Positions 17,919 through 27,324 of a stretch of DNA of 64,000 bases are shown in pieces (position 1 is the stretch's first letter; each line of letters begins with the position of its first letter). The DNA lies in assembly GCF_006385555.1 (NCBI RefSeq), contig NZ_CP041036.1, positions 2,728,001-2,792,000 of the forward strand, written 5' to 3'. The translations under genes and the position numbers were made by a program. The notes below the pieces were generated by a model. The model did not search any database and was not told the origin of the DNA. It was given only the letters and a program-made list of their open reading frames with translations. This stretch comes from Shewanella polaris (lineage in GTDB: Bacteria; Pseudomonadota; Gammaproteobacteria; Enterobacterales; Shewanellaceae).

Positions 17919-18179
17919 TTATTCGCTATGAGCAAGATCGAGCTCACCACCAATAAATTTACACACAAAAACAGCTTTACCCCATTTTTTATGTGCAGCT
18001 TGCATTTCAATGGCTAACATCGACATTACATCGGCATACTCACCGCACACTTGAGTTGCCATCGCGTTAGTGACTCGTTGAATATTGTCATAACTATCCA
18101 CTCTGCCGATAAACCATTGGATCGGATCAAGATAGTTTTCATTAAACGGATACATGCTGATTTCTGCAGTTAACTTCAT
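17919..18179 (-). CDS. Small YkoF/MTH1187-like protein, possible thiamine-binding
   Basis: The 86-residue protein starts with a ferredoxin-like beta strand, MKLTAEISMYPF, then ends one helix and strand later with GKAVFVCKFIGGEL. This pattern resembles the MTH1187/YkoF thiamine-binding superfamily (Thiamine_BP), where two such domains bind thiamine or hydroxymethylpyrimidine. The assignment is by pattern only. There is no signal peptide, so it is cytoplasmic. It lies between the outer-membrane receptor and the permease, 5 bp before the latter. It could be a carrier or chaperone for thiamine between permease and kinase. Confidence 0.65.
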   Translation of the reverse strand: MKLTAEISMYPFNENYLDPIQWFIGRVDSYDNIQRVTNAMATQVCGEYADVMSMLAIEMQAAHKKWGKAVFVCKFIGGELDLAHSE

Positions 18180-18233
18180 CTTTTATTCCTTATTAAAAGC
18201 CGCTACAACACAGGTTGCAACGGCCTCAAGCCA

Positions 18234-20435
18234 TTACATAAATTGAACTTCTAATGTTACGCCCATTTGGCGTGGGTCGCCGTAACGAATATATTGCTTG
18301 TCAGCCCAGTCTTGATCTGGCTCATTGCCAAAATAAAAACCACGCACGCCATATTGTTCATCAAACAAATTGCGGCCCCATAAATATGCCGACCATGTTG
18401 GCGTTTCATAGCCTAAGCGAGCGTTATAAATGGTATAGGCTTCTGACTGAGATTCATTGCTGTCTGAATAATAAAACTGGCTTTTACCACTGGCATTCAC
18501 GTTTGCAAACCAGCCTGAGTCTGCAACATAGGTCATACCTGCACTGTAAGTAAATTTAGGCGAATGCGCTAAGTCGCGGCCAGATAAATCGACGGTAGAA
18601 CCGTATTTGTCACTGTATTGATATTGGCCATATTCGGTTTCTAACCAACCGAAACTGCCATAAAATTCAATGTTTTCTGTCAAATACCATTTTGCATCGA
18701 GTTCCGCGCCATAGTTATTTGAACTGCCTGCATTTTCGGTAAATAGAATAAACCGCTGTGGGCTATCTGGATCTTGTAAAGATGCGGCGACTTGTTGATC
18801 TTGGCGATCCATATAAAATAGCGCCAATGTAGAATCCACTTCTCCGTCAAACCAGCTCGATTTCAAACCGACTTCATAGTTATATAAAATCTCAGTGTCG
18901 AATTCTTTCTTGTCTGACAATTCAGCAGGTAATGTCATATTAAAACCACCCGCTTTATAACCGCGAGCAACACGAGCATATGCATTGTGATTATCATTAA
19001 TGACTTTTGACAATGCTATATGGCCTCCCCACATATCTTCTGATGGGGTAAAATTATCTTCGTTAGTGTCACTATAATCAGTATCGCGACGCTCGAAACG
19101 CAACCCTGTCGACAATAAGTAATCATCGCCTAAATGGCTGTCTAGTTGAGCAAATACAGCATAGTTTGTCGCATCATAGCTCGACTGTAACACTTCATCA
19201 GGGTAAGAATTGTACTCGGAGTACAAGTCGTTATCTTCTTTTAAATTCATTGCGTACACACCCACTAACCAGTCAGTGCTGCCCGCCCAGATACGTCCAG
19301 CCGTTTTTGACGACAAGCGAAACTCTTGAGTAAAAGTTTTACGGTCACCCTTTTTATCCCAAGTATAATCATAAACGCATGGCTCACTGCCAACAGGATT
19401 GTAGTCATCGTCATACAAAGTACATTCCTTGCTTGCCCAATACTCTGGATTTGCCCAATCGCCATCATAACCATTGTGATGATCTGTTTGTGCAAATGAA
19501 GTTAACGAAGTGAAATCAAATCCTTGCACTCCAGTATAAATGAACTTAATTCCTGTCCCTGTGGTTTTTTGGGTATCAACCCCAGGTTGGTCGGTTAAGG
19601 TGTTAGTGCGATTGTTGTCCAATGTCCATACATCGTAACCATTATCAAAATTGGCGTGCAATAAAGTTAAGTCGATTTGTAAGTCATCAGTCGCGTACCA
19701 ACGAAACTTAGCCCTCGCCGTTAACTCATCACGTTCATTGGTATCATCGCGGTTAAGATAGAGGTTGTCACGATAGCCATTTTGGTTATGTTGTTCTAGT
19801 GATACTCGGTAGAGCAATTTACCCGAATCACTGAGTGGACCAGAACTAAAGCCAGAAAGCGTGCGAAGGTTGTCGTCACCTAAACTGATTTTTGCCCCAT
19901 GTTCAAATGATTCTGTAGGGTCATTACTTTTTAAGTAAATTAATCCGGCTAACGCATTAGCACCATATTGGGTACCTTGTGGACCGCGCAAGACTTCAAC
20001 TTGCTGCATGTCATACATGCTCGATACCATACCAAGGCCAGATAGATCGATATCGTCGACCACAAAGCCTACGGATGAGTTGGGTGCACCTTGATATTGT
20101 TCTTGTTCACCAACACCACGAATTTGGAAATATTTAGGACGAGAACTGCCACCAGACCAGTTAAAGTTGGCAATAGAATTGAGCACATCTTCAAAATGTT
20201 GCGCCCCTTCGTCTTCTAGTTGCTGTGCATCAATAACCGTCACACTTGACGGCATTTTATCAAGGCTGATATTACTAAAGTCAGCATTAACAACAATCAC
20301 TTCCATTTTTTCAGATTCAGGTGTAACGCGCTCAACATCAGCGGTTTTAGCGATAGCAACAGGCGAGCTCAATGCTGTAATAACAGCTAAAGCAATTGGC
20401 GTGTGGGATAACCCAGTAGAATTTTTCGTGAACAT
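18234..20435 (-). CDS. TonB-dependent outer-membrane receptor, thiamine-regulated
   Basis: The 733-residue protein has a signal peptide (cleavage near VAIAKTADVE), a TonB box-like stretch MEVIVVNA, a plug domain with SVTVIDAQQL, FQIRGVGEQ, VDDIDLSG and VLRGPQGTQYGANALAG, and a 22-strand barrel that ends in the aromatic residue of LEVQFM after NLFDEQY. It imports a ligand across the outer membrane with energy from TonB. The TPP riboswitch upstream and the downstream permease and kinase suggest thiamine or a thiamine derivative as ligand. This matches the predicted omr1-type receptors in the thiamine regulon of marine gammaproteobacteria. Confidence 0.88.
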   Translation of the reverse strand: MFTKNSTGLSHTPIALAVITALSSPVAIAKTADVERVTPESEKMEVIVVNADFSNISLDKMPSSVTVIDAQQLEDEGAQHFEDVLNSIANFNWSGGSSRPKYFQIRGVGEQEQYQGAPNSSVGFVVDDIDLSGLGMVSSMYDMQQVEVLRGPQGTQYGANALAGLIYLKSNDPTESFEHGAKISLGDDNLRTLSGFSSGPLSDSGKLLYRVSLEQHNQNGYRDNLYLNRDDTNERDELTARAKFRWYATDDLQIDLTLLHANFDNGYDVWTLDNNRTNTLTDQPGVDTQKTTGTGIKFIYTGVQGFDFTSLTSFAQTDHHNGYDGDWANPEYWASKECTLYDDDYNPVGSEPCVYDYTWDKKGDRKTFTQEFRLSSKTAGRIWAGSTDWLVGVYAMNLKEDNDLYSEYNSYPDEVLQSSYDATNYAVFAQLDSHLGDDYLLSTGLRFERRDTDYSDTNEDNFTPSEDMWGGHIALSKVINDNHNAYARVARGYKAGGFNMTLPAELSDKKEFDTEILYNYEVGLKSSWFDGEVDSTLALFYMDRQDQQVAASLQDPDSPQRFILFTENAGSSNNYGAELDAKWYLTENIEFYGSFGWLETEYGQYQYSDKYGSTVDLSGRDLAHSPKFTYSAGMTYVADSGWFANVNASGKSQFYYSDSNESQSEAYTIYNARLGYETPTWSAYLWGRNLFDEQYGVRGFYFGNEPDQDWADKQYIRYGDPRQMGVTLEVQFM

Positions 20436-20440
20436 AGGAC

Positions 20441-20459
20441 CTCAAATAATTATTTTGAG
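20441..20459 (-). promoter_or_regulatory. Hairpin at the Shine-Dalgarno of the receptor gene
   Basis: On the minus strand ctcaaa and tttgag form a stem around an AT loop, and the closing bases run into AGGTCC, the likely ribosome-binding sequence five bases before the ATG. It sits 45 bp below the TPP aptamer, so it may be part of a translational switch. Confidence 0.5.
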
Positions 20460-20502
20460 ATCCGGCAAGAGTAGCGAATAAGAGGTGCACATAAAGATAG
20501 TG

Positions 20503-20593
20503 TGGCCCATTCCTACGCCGGTATAAGCCGGATCAGGTTCTAAGGGTTCGTCATAAAGACATCTCAGTTCAGTTTTACTGAACACCCCTTGGC
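20503..20593 (-). promoter_or_regulatory. TPP riboswitch (THI element)
   Basis: Read on the minus strand, the conserved blocks of the TPP aptamer occur in order: aaggggtgttcag, ctgagatg, acccttagaacctgatc, then ccggcttataccgg and cgtaggaatggg. These are the P1/P2 junction, the CUGAGA pyrimidine-binding loop, the P4 helix with ACCUGAUC, and the P5 region ending in GUAGGGA. Thiamine pyrophosphate binding should lower expression of the receptor-to-kinase operon. Confidence 0.95.
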
Positions 20594-20768
20594 GGTCATA
20601 ATTATAAACTATCTACAATCTGATTACACGAACAGTCATACATTTTAATAACACAACATATTCTGGGTATTGAAGCTAACACCTTGAAGATAAATAAAGT
20701 GTTAGCCTTAAAAATTTTTGCCCCTACCGGTTAACTTGAGTTAGGTTAACAACACTGACGTTATCTAA

Positions 20769-21161
20769 TTAATAAGAAAACGTTTCGCGTACGTAAATCT
20801 CAAAGCGAATTGCTTGGGTATTTGGCGCCACACCGCTCACTTGTAATTGTTGCATGCCATGTAATTTAACCGATTTCCAACTGCTTGCTTCATCTTCAAC
20901 AGTCAATCCGTTAGCATCAAACCAAGTAAATTTATATTGTACCCGTAAGTCGGTACTAGATTTACTTTGAATTAATGCCGATGCTTTAAGTAAATCAGCC
21001 ACCATGTGTGATGAAATATTTGTCACCTTGATATCGCTCGCAAATGAGGCGCTATCTACTCTAACCAGCCCACTAGAATCGACAGCAATTCCCGCAGTAT
21101 TGTGTGCACATGCACTCAGTAACAGTGCAGAAGCGATAAAGCATAATGATGTTATTTTCAT
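20769..21161 (-). CDS. ycfL: YcfL family lipoprotein
   Basis: The 130-residue protein has a signal ending in the lipobox LLSAC. The mature domain matches YcfL (DUF1425), with LRVQYKFTWFDANGL in the middle and GVAPNTQAIRFEIYVRE at the end. In enterobacteria ycfL lies in the row hinT-ycfL-lpoB-thiK, and here too it is close to hinT. The function is unknown; the neighbouring lpoB is not found here. It is expected in the outer membrane facing the periplasm. Confidence 0.85.
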   Translation of the reverse strand: MKITSLCFIASALLLSACAHNTAGIAVDSSGLVRVDSASFASDIKVTNISSHMVADLLKASALIQSKSSTDLRVQYKFTWFDANGLTVEDEASSWKSVKLHGMQQLQVSGVAPNTQAIRFEIYVRETFSY

Positions 21162-21224
21162 ACTATAGTCCTTCTAATAAACTGGCTAAATTAATTTTGT
21201 GGAACAATAAAACTCACTATATTA

Positions 21225-21692
21225 CTAATCCAGCAAAAAATGAGCTCGAGCTGTGGCAATAAGTTGTTTACGGTTGGTTTGCCAGCAGTTAATGCTCACG
21301 TTCGCAACTCGACGACCTTGGCGAGTAATTTTACATTCGGCAAACGTATCTTGATGTAAACCAGCACGTAAATAATCAATCGAAAAATCAACAATTTTAG
21401 GCACTTTCTTGGCTTGCATAAATACCATTAATTGCACAATTGCCGACATCTCCATAAACCCAGCAATCACTCCGCCATGTATCGCAGGTAAAATCGGGTT
21501 ACCAATATTGTCATCTTTAGCGGGGAGTCTAAATACCATTTCATCGCCAAAACGGGCCACAGACATACCAATGAATTGTGAGTAAGGTACTTTCTCAAGT
21601 AGATAACTATAATCATTCAGTTCAATGGCGCGTTTAACCACATCTTGAACATCTAAACCCTTTGCTGGATCTATTTTGCTTGGCTCGCTCAT
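21225..21692 (-). CDS. PaaI-family hotdog thioesterase
   Basis: The 155-residue protein has the hotdog fold of the PaaI group: IHGGVIAGFMEMSAIVQ is the central helix motif, and VDFSIDYLRAG follows. In PaaI members an Asp or Glu at the helix acts on an acyl-CoA thioester; here the segment carries Glu in FMEMS. The substrate is unknown. It overlaps the preceding homologue by 4 bp (ATGA), so the two are translationally coupled and may form a heteromer. Confidence 0.85.
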   Translation of the reverse strand: MSEPSKIDPAKGLDVQDVVKRAIELNDYSYLLEKVPYSQFIGMSVARFGDEMVFRLPAKDDNIGNPILPAIHGGVIAGFMEMSAIVQLMVFMQAKKVPKIVDFSIDYLRAGLHQDTFAECKITRQGRRVANVSINCWQTNRKQLIATARAHFLLD

Positions 21693-22198
21693 GATTTAGC
21701 CCCCGGCAAATTACCCATTAACGCTTGACGAAACTCTTCACCGACCATTTCAGGACTAATGCGCATAAATGAACCCACAGCATGAGCAATAGGTTCATCA
21801 ATGCTGTCTTGATAGGCAATCGCACGGGTAAAGGCAACGCTTGACGATAAACGATAGCATTCAGCAAAGGCATAAACTGATTTATGTGGCTCTGCAGGTT
21901 TCATGTAATCGACACGTAAATCCAATGTTGGAGACAATTCTAACGATTGATACTTTTTCAAAATGGCACATACCACTGCGGTGCCGCAAGCAGTATCGAT
22001 CAAGGTCGTGATCACTCCACCGTGAATGACTCCGGTGTCAGGGTAACCAATAATATCTTGACTGTAAGGCAGCTCAATTAACACATGATGCTCGCTGGCT
22101 TCTTGCACCGTAAGCCCTAAACGACGACATTGAGCAAGTTGATTAACAAAACGGGTAGCAACTTCTGTTAATGGAAAAAAATCACTGTTAGTTTTCAT
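21689..22198 (-). CDS. PaaI-family hotdog thioesterase
   Basis: The 169-residue protein is a paralogue of the gene after it. The signature VIHGGVITTLIDTACGTAVV has Asp in the helix, the usual catalytic position, and LDLRVDYMKPAEPHKS follows. The start codon directly abuts the stop of hinT (shared base). The trio hinT and two PaaI thioesterases forms an operon on the minus strand. The pair suggests hydrolysis of a medium or aromatic acyl-CoA, but nothing in the sequence fixes the substrate. Confidence 0.85.
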   Translation of the reverse strand: MKTNSDFFPLTEVATRFVNQLAQCRRLGLTVQEASEHHVLIELPYSQDIIGYPDTGVIHGGVITTLIDTACGTAVVCAILKKYQSLELSPTLDLRVDYMKPAEPHKSVYAFAECYRLSSSVAFTRAIAYQDSIDEPIAHAVGSFMRISPEMVGEEFRQALMGNLPGAKS

Positions 22199-22551
22199 TA
22201 TCCGCGACTCAGCATTGGGCCTAATGGTTTGCCCCCTAAAAGATGCATATGAATATGATACACCTCTTGACCGCCATGCTTATTACAATTCATTATTAAG
22301 CGATAACCGTCTTCTGCAATACCCGCTTCATCAGCAAGTTTTGCCGCTACTGTTATCATTCTCCCTAATGCTTTTTCATCAGACGCTTTAACATCATTCG
22401 TTGTCGCGATTAAATGGTTAGGAATAATCAAAATATGCGTAGGAGCTTGCGGAGCAATATCCCGAAATGCGGTGACTAACTCATCTTGGTATAAAATATC
22501 CGCTGGAATTTCACGGCGGATAATTTTGCTAAATATGGTTTCTTCGGCCAT
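22198..22551 (-). CDS. hinT: Purine nucleoside phosphoramidase, HIT family
   Basis: The 117-residue protein hydrolyses AMP-lysine and similar nucleoside phosphoramidates. The histidine triad is HIHMHLLGG near the C-terminus, preceded by NKHGGQEVY. The N-terminus [18 protein letters not shown] is typical of HinT. I chose the ATG at 22551; E. coli HinT has 119 residues, and a frame from 22566 would add five unneeded ones. The upstream 170 bp are shared with the divergent M61 peptidase gene. Confidence 0.93.
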   Translation of the reverse strand: MAEETIFSKIIRREIPADILYQDELVTAFRDIAPQAPTHILIIPNHLIATTNDVKASDEKALGRMITVAAKLADEAGIAEDGYRLIMNCNKHGGQEVYHIHMHLLGGKPLGPMLSRG

Positions 22552-22755
22552 TAGGAGGATCCTCATTAAATAACTGCATTGTAACTATTGATAATACTAT
22601 CAAGTCTTTGATCTATCACTCCAGTAAAAACGCTTTTTATGGTTAATATTTTACCTAAAATGGGATTCGTTTGCTTAAGTGAGTCAATTTTGGCAGCATT
22701 GGTTATTATAGCTCAATCGTTTTGATTGCGACTTGCCACTCATTCGGAATTCTTT

Positions 22756-24516
22756 ATGCATTATCATATTCATGCGGTCGACCCAAAAGCTCATTTATTT
22801 GAAGTTACCTTTACGCTAAAAAACGCCAATCCATCTCAGATTTTCTCATTACCGGCATGGTTACCTGGCAGTTACATGATCCGCGATTTTGCTAAAAACA
22901 TCATTGAAATTGATGCCAAAGAGAATCAACAATCACTTTCGGTCACTCAATTAGATAAACAAACGTGGCAATTGGATAACCAAGGTAGCCACATTAGCTT
23001 GTGCTACCAAATTTATGCATGGGATTTGTCTGTTCGAACAGCGCACCTTGATACTAATCATGGTTTTTTTAATGGCAGTAGCGTGTTTCTAGCCGCTAAT
23101 GGCCTTGAGTCTCAGCCACATAAGGTCACTATTGCCAAGCCTGCTCTTGCAAACTTAGCTCATTGGACGCTGGCCACCAGCATGACGAGAACAACCGGCG
23201 AGCAATTTGGTTTTGGTGATTTTAGCGCAGAAAATTATGACGATTTAATCGATCATCCAGTTGAAATGGGTGAACTCACCATCGAAACATTTTATGCGGC
23301 CGGTGTTCCACACGATATCGTTCTCAGTGGTAAACACCGAGCCAATATGGCTAGATTGGCCAATGATTTAAAAGCGATTTGCGAATATCAAATCGATTTG
23401 TTTGGCACTCCAGCACCGTTTAAGCGCTATGTATTTATGACAACGGTTTTAGATAATGGTTTTGGCGGCTTAGAGCATAAAGCATCTACTGCATTGATGT
23501 GTTCGCGTAATGACTTACCCTTGTCGCTAGATGCGCCTGTGGATAAAGGTTATTGCACTTATTTATCATTATGTAGCCACGAATACTTCCACTCATGGAA
23601 TGTTAAACGGATTAAACCAGCTGAATTTACCCCATTTGATTTATCACAAGAATCATATACGTCTCAATTATGGGCGTATGAAGGCATCACATCATATTAC
23701 GATGATTTAATTACTTTTAAATCACAATGTATTGATCAAGCAGGTTATCTCACCCTGCTCAGCCAAATTATGACTCGAGTATATCGAGGCCAAGGCCGTT
23801 TTAAGCAAACGTTAACGCAATCAAGCTTTAATGCGTGGACCAAATTTTATAAGCAAGATGAAAATGCCGCCAATGCCATTGTCAGTTATTACACCAAAGG
23901 GGCACTGTTTGCATTATTTTTGGATTTAACCATTCGTATTGAATCTCAAGGTAAGCACAGCCTAGATGATGTAATGCGAACGCTTTGGCAACAATACGGC
24001 TTAACTGGCATCGGAACCGATCCGTTTAGTCATCAGCGAATTGTCGAAACGATACTAAACCGCCCTTGTGATGATCTATTTGCCTATCTTAACAACTGTG
24101 ATGATATTCCGCTTGAAGCTTTATTGGCTCAGGTCGGGGTGTCCATGACTCTTCGAGCAAGTGAAGGTAATACTGATTTAGGTGGCGGTGATGCTAAGGG
24201 GTATATCAATGGCTTTGGTGCTAAAACAAAGACTGAATCAATGGGTTTAAAAGTGTTAAGCGTAATCCAAAATAGTCCGGCACATCAAGCTGGCCTTAGC
24301 GCTGGAGATTTATTGATTGCAGCAGATAACTTACAAGTTACCGCACAATTTGAACAACAACTACAAAACTTACCCATTGGTGAGGTACTTACCTTACATT
24401 GGTTTAGACGTGATGAATTAATGCAAGGACAACTGCCTATTCGTGAAGCGGTTTTAGACACGGTTTCTCTTAGCATCAAGGATGCTAATAAAACAATGCT
24501 CTGGTTAGGTTGTTAA
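22756..24516 (+). CDS. M61 family glycyl aminopeptidase-like metallopeptidase with PDZ domain
   Basis: The 586-residue protein has the zinc motif HEYFH at residues 275-279, followed by SWNVKRIKP and the third-ligand glutamate in LWAYEGITSYYDD. The N-terminal beta domain starts YHIHAVDPKAHLFEVTF and includes FSLPAWLPGSYMIRDFA, typical of M61. A PDZ domain near residues 490-560 has SPAHQAGLSAGDLLIA. The frame could begin at a TTG at 22726, but the ATG at 22756 with GGAA upstream gives the family start. There is no signal peptide, so it is cytoplasmic. Physiological substrates are unknown. Confidence 0.9.
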   Translation: MHYHIHAVDPKAHLFEVTFTLKNANPSQIFSLPAWLPGSYMIRDFAKNIIEIDAKENQQSLSVTQLDKQTWQLDNQGSHISLCYQIYAWDLSVRTAHLDTNHGFFNGSSVFLAANGLESQPHKVTIAKPALANLAHWTLATSMTRTTGEQFGFGDFSAENYDDLIDHPVEMGELTIETFYAAGVPHDIVLSGKHRANMARLANDLKAICEYQIDLFGTPAPFKRYVFMTTVLDNGFGGLEHKASTALMCSRNDLPLSLDAPVDKGYCTYLSLCSHEYFHSWNVKRIKPAEFTPFDLSQESYTSQLWAYEGITSYYDDLITFKSQCIDQAGYLTLLSQIMTRVYRGQGRFKQTLTQSSFNAWTKFYKQDENAANAIVSYYTKGALFALFLDLTIRIESQGKHSLDDVMRTLWQQYGLTGIGTDPFSHQRIVETILNRPCDDLFAYLNNCDDIPLEALLAQVGVSMTLRASEGNTDLGGGDAKGYINGFGAKTKTESMGLKVLSVIQNSPAHQAGLSAGDLLIAADNLQVTAQFEQQLQNLPIGEVLTLHWFRRDELMQGQLPIREAVLDTVSLSIKDANKTMLWLGC

Positions 24517-24532
24517 CGACAAAGCCAAATAA

Positions 24533-24567
24533 AAAATGGGTACCAATTCAATTGATACCCATTTTTA
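24533..24567. terminator. Bidirectional intrinsic terminator
   Basis: An inverted repeat, aaaaaatgggta and tacccattttt, encloses caattcaattg. T runs occur on both sides. It serves both the peptidase gene and the convergent regulator gene. Confidence 0.8.
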
Positions 24568-24598
24568 TTACATTTCAATCTTAAAAACACTAAAGATA

Positions 24599-25231
24599 TT
24601 ATATTCTCACCTCATGCATGTGAGTTTGCGCCCATGCAATTGCTTGTCCACGACTAGACACCCCAATTTTTCTAAATGCTCGGTATAAATGGGTTTTAAT
24701 AGTTGATTCGCTGACAAATAGCTGATTAGCAATATCTAAATTAGTACTACCAGATAATAAAGTCTGTAATACTTCACGCTCGCGGATGGTTAACGGTTCA
24801 CTGTCCTCGTCATTTTCATCGTTCAGGGCTGAACGTAATAATTCTTGAGGAATGACTCTACGACCTTTCATGATGTTATTTAAGCCAAGACTAATTTCGT
24901 TTAAGCTGCTGTCAGCATAAAATACCCCTAACGTCGTTGTGGGGTGAATAAGAAATCGAGTATCGAGTTGTTTAGGGAAATTGATAAAGACGGTATGGAT
25001 AGAACAATATTCACGTTCAATAAGACGCTGTAATTGATATACCTGTTGTAAGTCAATGGTTGATAAGTCAAAAAATACTATTGAAATAGGTTCTACAGCT
25101 AACATTTTGGCCATAGAGCTTGGCTGGCTTTTAGATAATTTAGCTAAAAACTCTTGCGGCCAACGCCAATCCAATAAGTCTGTTAACAGCTGAGACCTTG
25201 ATACTATCATCCAATTTACGACTTTAAACAT
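24599..25231 (-). CDS. LuxR/CsgD-type transcriptional regulator
   Basis: The 210-residue protein has a C-terminal LuxR helix-turn-helix: LTIREREVLQTLLSGSTNLD and VSESTIKTHLYRAFRKIGV. The N-terminal half is a degenerate receiver-like domain without the phosphorylatable aspartate context, as in CsgD and VpsT. The stretch KGRRVIPQELL links the halves, as in CsgD. I prefer the ATG at 25231 with GGAG eight bases upstream over a GTG three codons earlier. The target is unknown; related proteins control biofilm matrix genes and some bind cyclic di-GMP. Its neighbours give no clue: the next gene is the kinase of the nitrate region. Confidence 0.82.
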   Translation of the reverse strand: MFKVVNWMIVSRSQLLTDLLDWRWPQEFLAKLSKSQPSSMAKMLAVEPISIVFFDLSTIDLQQVYQLQRLIEREYCSIHTVFINFPKQLDTRFLIHPTTTLGVFYADSSLNEISLGLNNIMKGRRVIPQELLRSALNDENDEDSEPLTIREREVLQTLLSGSTNLDIANQLFVSESTIKTHLYRAFRKIGVSSRGQAIAWAQTHMHEVRI

Positions 25232-25498
25232 TTCATACACTCCATGTGATTAAAATACATGACTCAATGCCAAGCCTATATTCATACATGGTAATACTAA
25301 CAATCAGCACCTCATCTGCAAATAAGCCAAAAGGATAGCTATAAGAACAAAAATAGACTTTAGTACTAGTGTTTGGTAATTATCTTAATTCTGATCGATT
25401 TAACTCTATTTTAGTTAATTAGATTGAATAATGCATAAATTAGATAACATAAAATCAAAATGCTTTACTCAAGTAAGCAATTATCGTTAATCGCTTAA

Positions 25499-27286
25499 TC
25501 AAATAAGTAAACTGGCCATCAATGCTAAAAACAGAACGATAGAAGTGATTTGCCAGAAACGAACTGGGTTACGGTTAATTAACGGAACAAAATGCTTAGC
25601 ATTTCGATTTAGACTTGCCGTTGTTAATTGATGAATAAGCTCACAGGTATCAGCTTGACGTAAATTAGGTTCAATATTAAGTGCTTTTTTTAATGCCAGA
25701 TCAATCCACTCTGGTACCATAGGATTTAATTTATGCACGCTAACATATTCTAACCGTAAATAATCTTGCCGATTTCGACAACGTTCCAATTTACCTTTAA
25801 AAGGTAATTCTCCTGCCAACATCTCAAAAGCAATAACTGCCAGAGAAAATAAATCGGCACGCCCATCAGCTTGATAACCAAACATCACTTCTGGAGCGGT
25901 ATAATCTGCAGTACCAAGAATCCGATCACGCGCTAACGGACTGCTTATTTCCGCAATGCCCTTAATGTAACAAGAACCAAAGTCGATAATTTTTACCACT
26001 CCCTCACGCGTAATAAAAATATTATCGGGTTTTAAATCTTGATGCAGCGTTTCACGGCGATGAAATGCTCTAATGCCTAATTCGATTTGTTTGAGCAATA
26101 ATAACACATCTTCCACTGGCGCTTTTTTATGCTGAGTCAGCCACTCAGCTAAACTTATTCCTGATAAGAATTCGGTTAAATAGTACAAGGCAGACTTCGT
26201 TTTCTGTTGCTCAACCACCTTGACCACATGTGCACTATTGATACGTTGTCCCGTCCAGCTTTCCAGCATGAATCGTTCAATATAGGCTGCATCGTCTAAG
26301 TAATTAACAGAAGGGGTTTTCATGCAAAAAACTTGGCCGTGCTCATTGACTACCCGATACACTTGGCTGCGCTGTGATTGATGGATGATATGGGTAACCT
26401 GATAACCATCTAGCTTCATTCCTTCACTTAACGGTGGCGGAAATGGCTGTCGAGATAAACAATGATATACATCATCGATGGCTTGTTTAGGTAATTGACT
26501 CACACTTAAAAGCTGCGCACTAAGGTTATCTCTGCTACCAGAATCAAACGCTTTTCTAATCAAAGATTGGCAAAATTGCTCACATAAGTCATCGGTTAAC
26601 TGAGGATATGATTGGCAAAACTCGCTTAACTCTTGATGTATTTCAAACTCAGTAAATTGGTCATGAACCCCGTCTGTTGTCATTAAATACAGGTCACCGA
26701 CTTCTACCGACAAAATTTTGTAATCAACATCTAATTTGACATCCATCCCCAATGCACGAGTAAGATATTGGTTTGATGAGCTAATGTTGGCACTATGATC
26801 ATGACTTAATTGAAGTAACTCACTCTGGCGAAAACGATAAATCCGTGAATCACCTACATGAAGCATGTGCACAGAACAAGACTTAAACACCAACGCACTA
26901 AAGGTGCAAACAAAACCTCGTCTAGCATCCCGATAATCTTGCCCTAATCCATATAACCAGCGGTTTAATGCCGTTAATACTTTAGTACTCGATGTTTGTA
27001 CACTCCACGTCTCTGGAGTGGAATAGTAATCCGCTAGAAAGTTACTGACACTAATGGCTGAAGCATGTGCGCCCCCCTCAGCGGTACTGACACCATCACT
27101 GATCACACTCACAACACCCTTCGACATGAGCGGTATCCCTGAAGGAATACGAATTCCTATTGCATCTTCATTTTGTAACTTGCGGCCCTTTTCGGAAGCT
27201 TGGCCAACAACAAGCTGCAATGTTGCTGCAAAAGGAAGCATATCATCACCATTATCCAGTGTTTTTTCTAACGACTTTTCAGCCAT
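25499..27286 (-). CDS. Bifunctional PP2C phosphatase / Ser-Thr protein kinase
   Basis: The 595-residue protein joins two opposing activities. The PP2C domain (about residues 20-250) has LQNEDAIGI, VISDGVSTAEGGAHAS, LHVGDSRIYRF and the metal-site end SRDNLSAQLL. The Hanks-type kinase (about 290-545) has the lysine in VFCMKTPSV, the catalytic loop LHQDLKPDNIF, the DFGS metal motif and APEVMFGYQADGRADLFSL. One membrane helix ends the protein (FWQITSIVLFLALMASLLI), so the enzyme hangs from the inner membrane on the cytoplasmic side. A terminator separates it from narK. I start at the ATG at 27286; the longer frame would begin within that hairpin. A link to nitrate assimilation is known by neighbourhood in other gammaproteobacteria. 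Confidence 0.9.
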   Translation of the reverse strand: MAEKSLEKTLDNGDDMLPFAATLQLVVGQASEKGRKLQNEDAIGIRIPSGIPLMSKGVVSVISDGVSTAEGGAHASAISVSNFLADYYSTPETWSVQTSSTKVLTALNRWLYGLGQDYRDARRGFVCTFSALVFKSCSVHMLHVGDSRIYRFRQSELLQLSHDHSANISSSNQYLTRALGMDVKLDVDYKILSVEVGDLYLMTTDGVHDQFTEFEIHQELSEFCQSYPQLTDDLCEQFCQSLIRKAFDSGSRDNLSAQLLSVSQLPKQAIDDVYHCLSRQPFPPPLSEGMKLDGYQVTHIIHQSQRSQVYRVVNEHGQVFCMKTPSVNYLDDAAYIERFMLESWTGQRINSAHVVKVVEQQKTKSALYYLTEFLSGISLAEWLTQHKKAPVEDVLLLLKQIELGIRAFHRRETLHQDLKPDNIFITREGVVKIIDFGSCYIKGIAEISSPLARDRILGTADYTAPEVMFGYQADGRADLFSLAVIAFEMLAGELPFKGKLERCRNRQDYLRLEYVSVHKLNPMVPEWIDLALKKALNIEPNLRQADTCELIHQLTTASLNRNAKHFVPLINRNPVRFWQITSIVLFLALMASLLI

Positions 27287-27324
27287 ATAAGCTCTCGTTG
27301 TTTGGTTAAAAAGTTTGTTACATA

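Larger units (their letters stand above)
20436..20768. other. Leader and intergenic region of the thiamine operon
   Basis: The left part is the leader of the receptor gene with the TPP riboswitch and the start-site hairpin. The right part, 20594-20768, should hold the operon promoter; I see no confident -10/-35 pair. No gene is present. Confidence 0.6.

Noticed and set aside
18254..18553. Plus-strand frame inside the TonB receptor gene
   Set aside because: It is antisense to well-supported barrel strands and has no features of its own.
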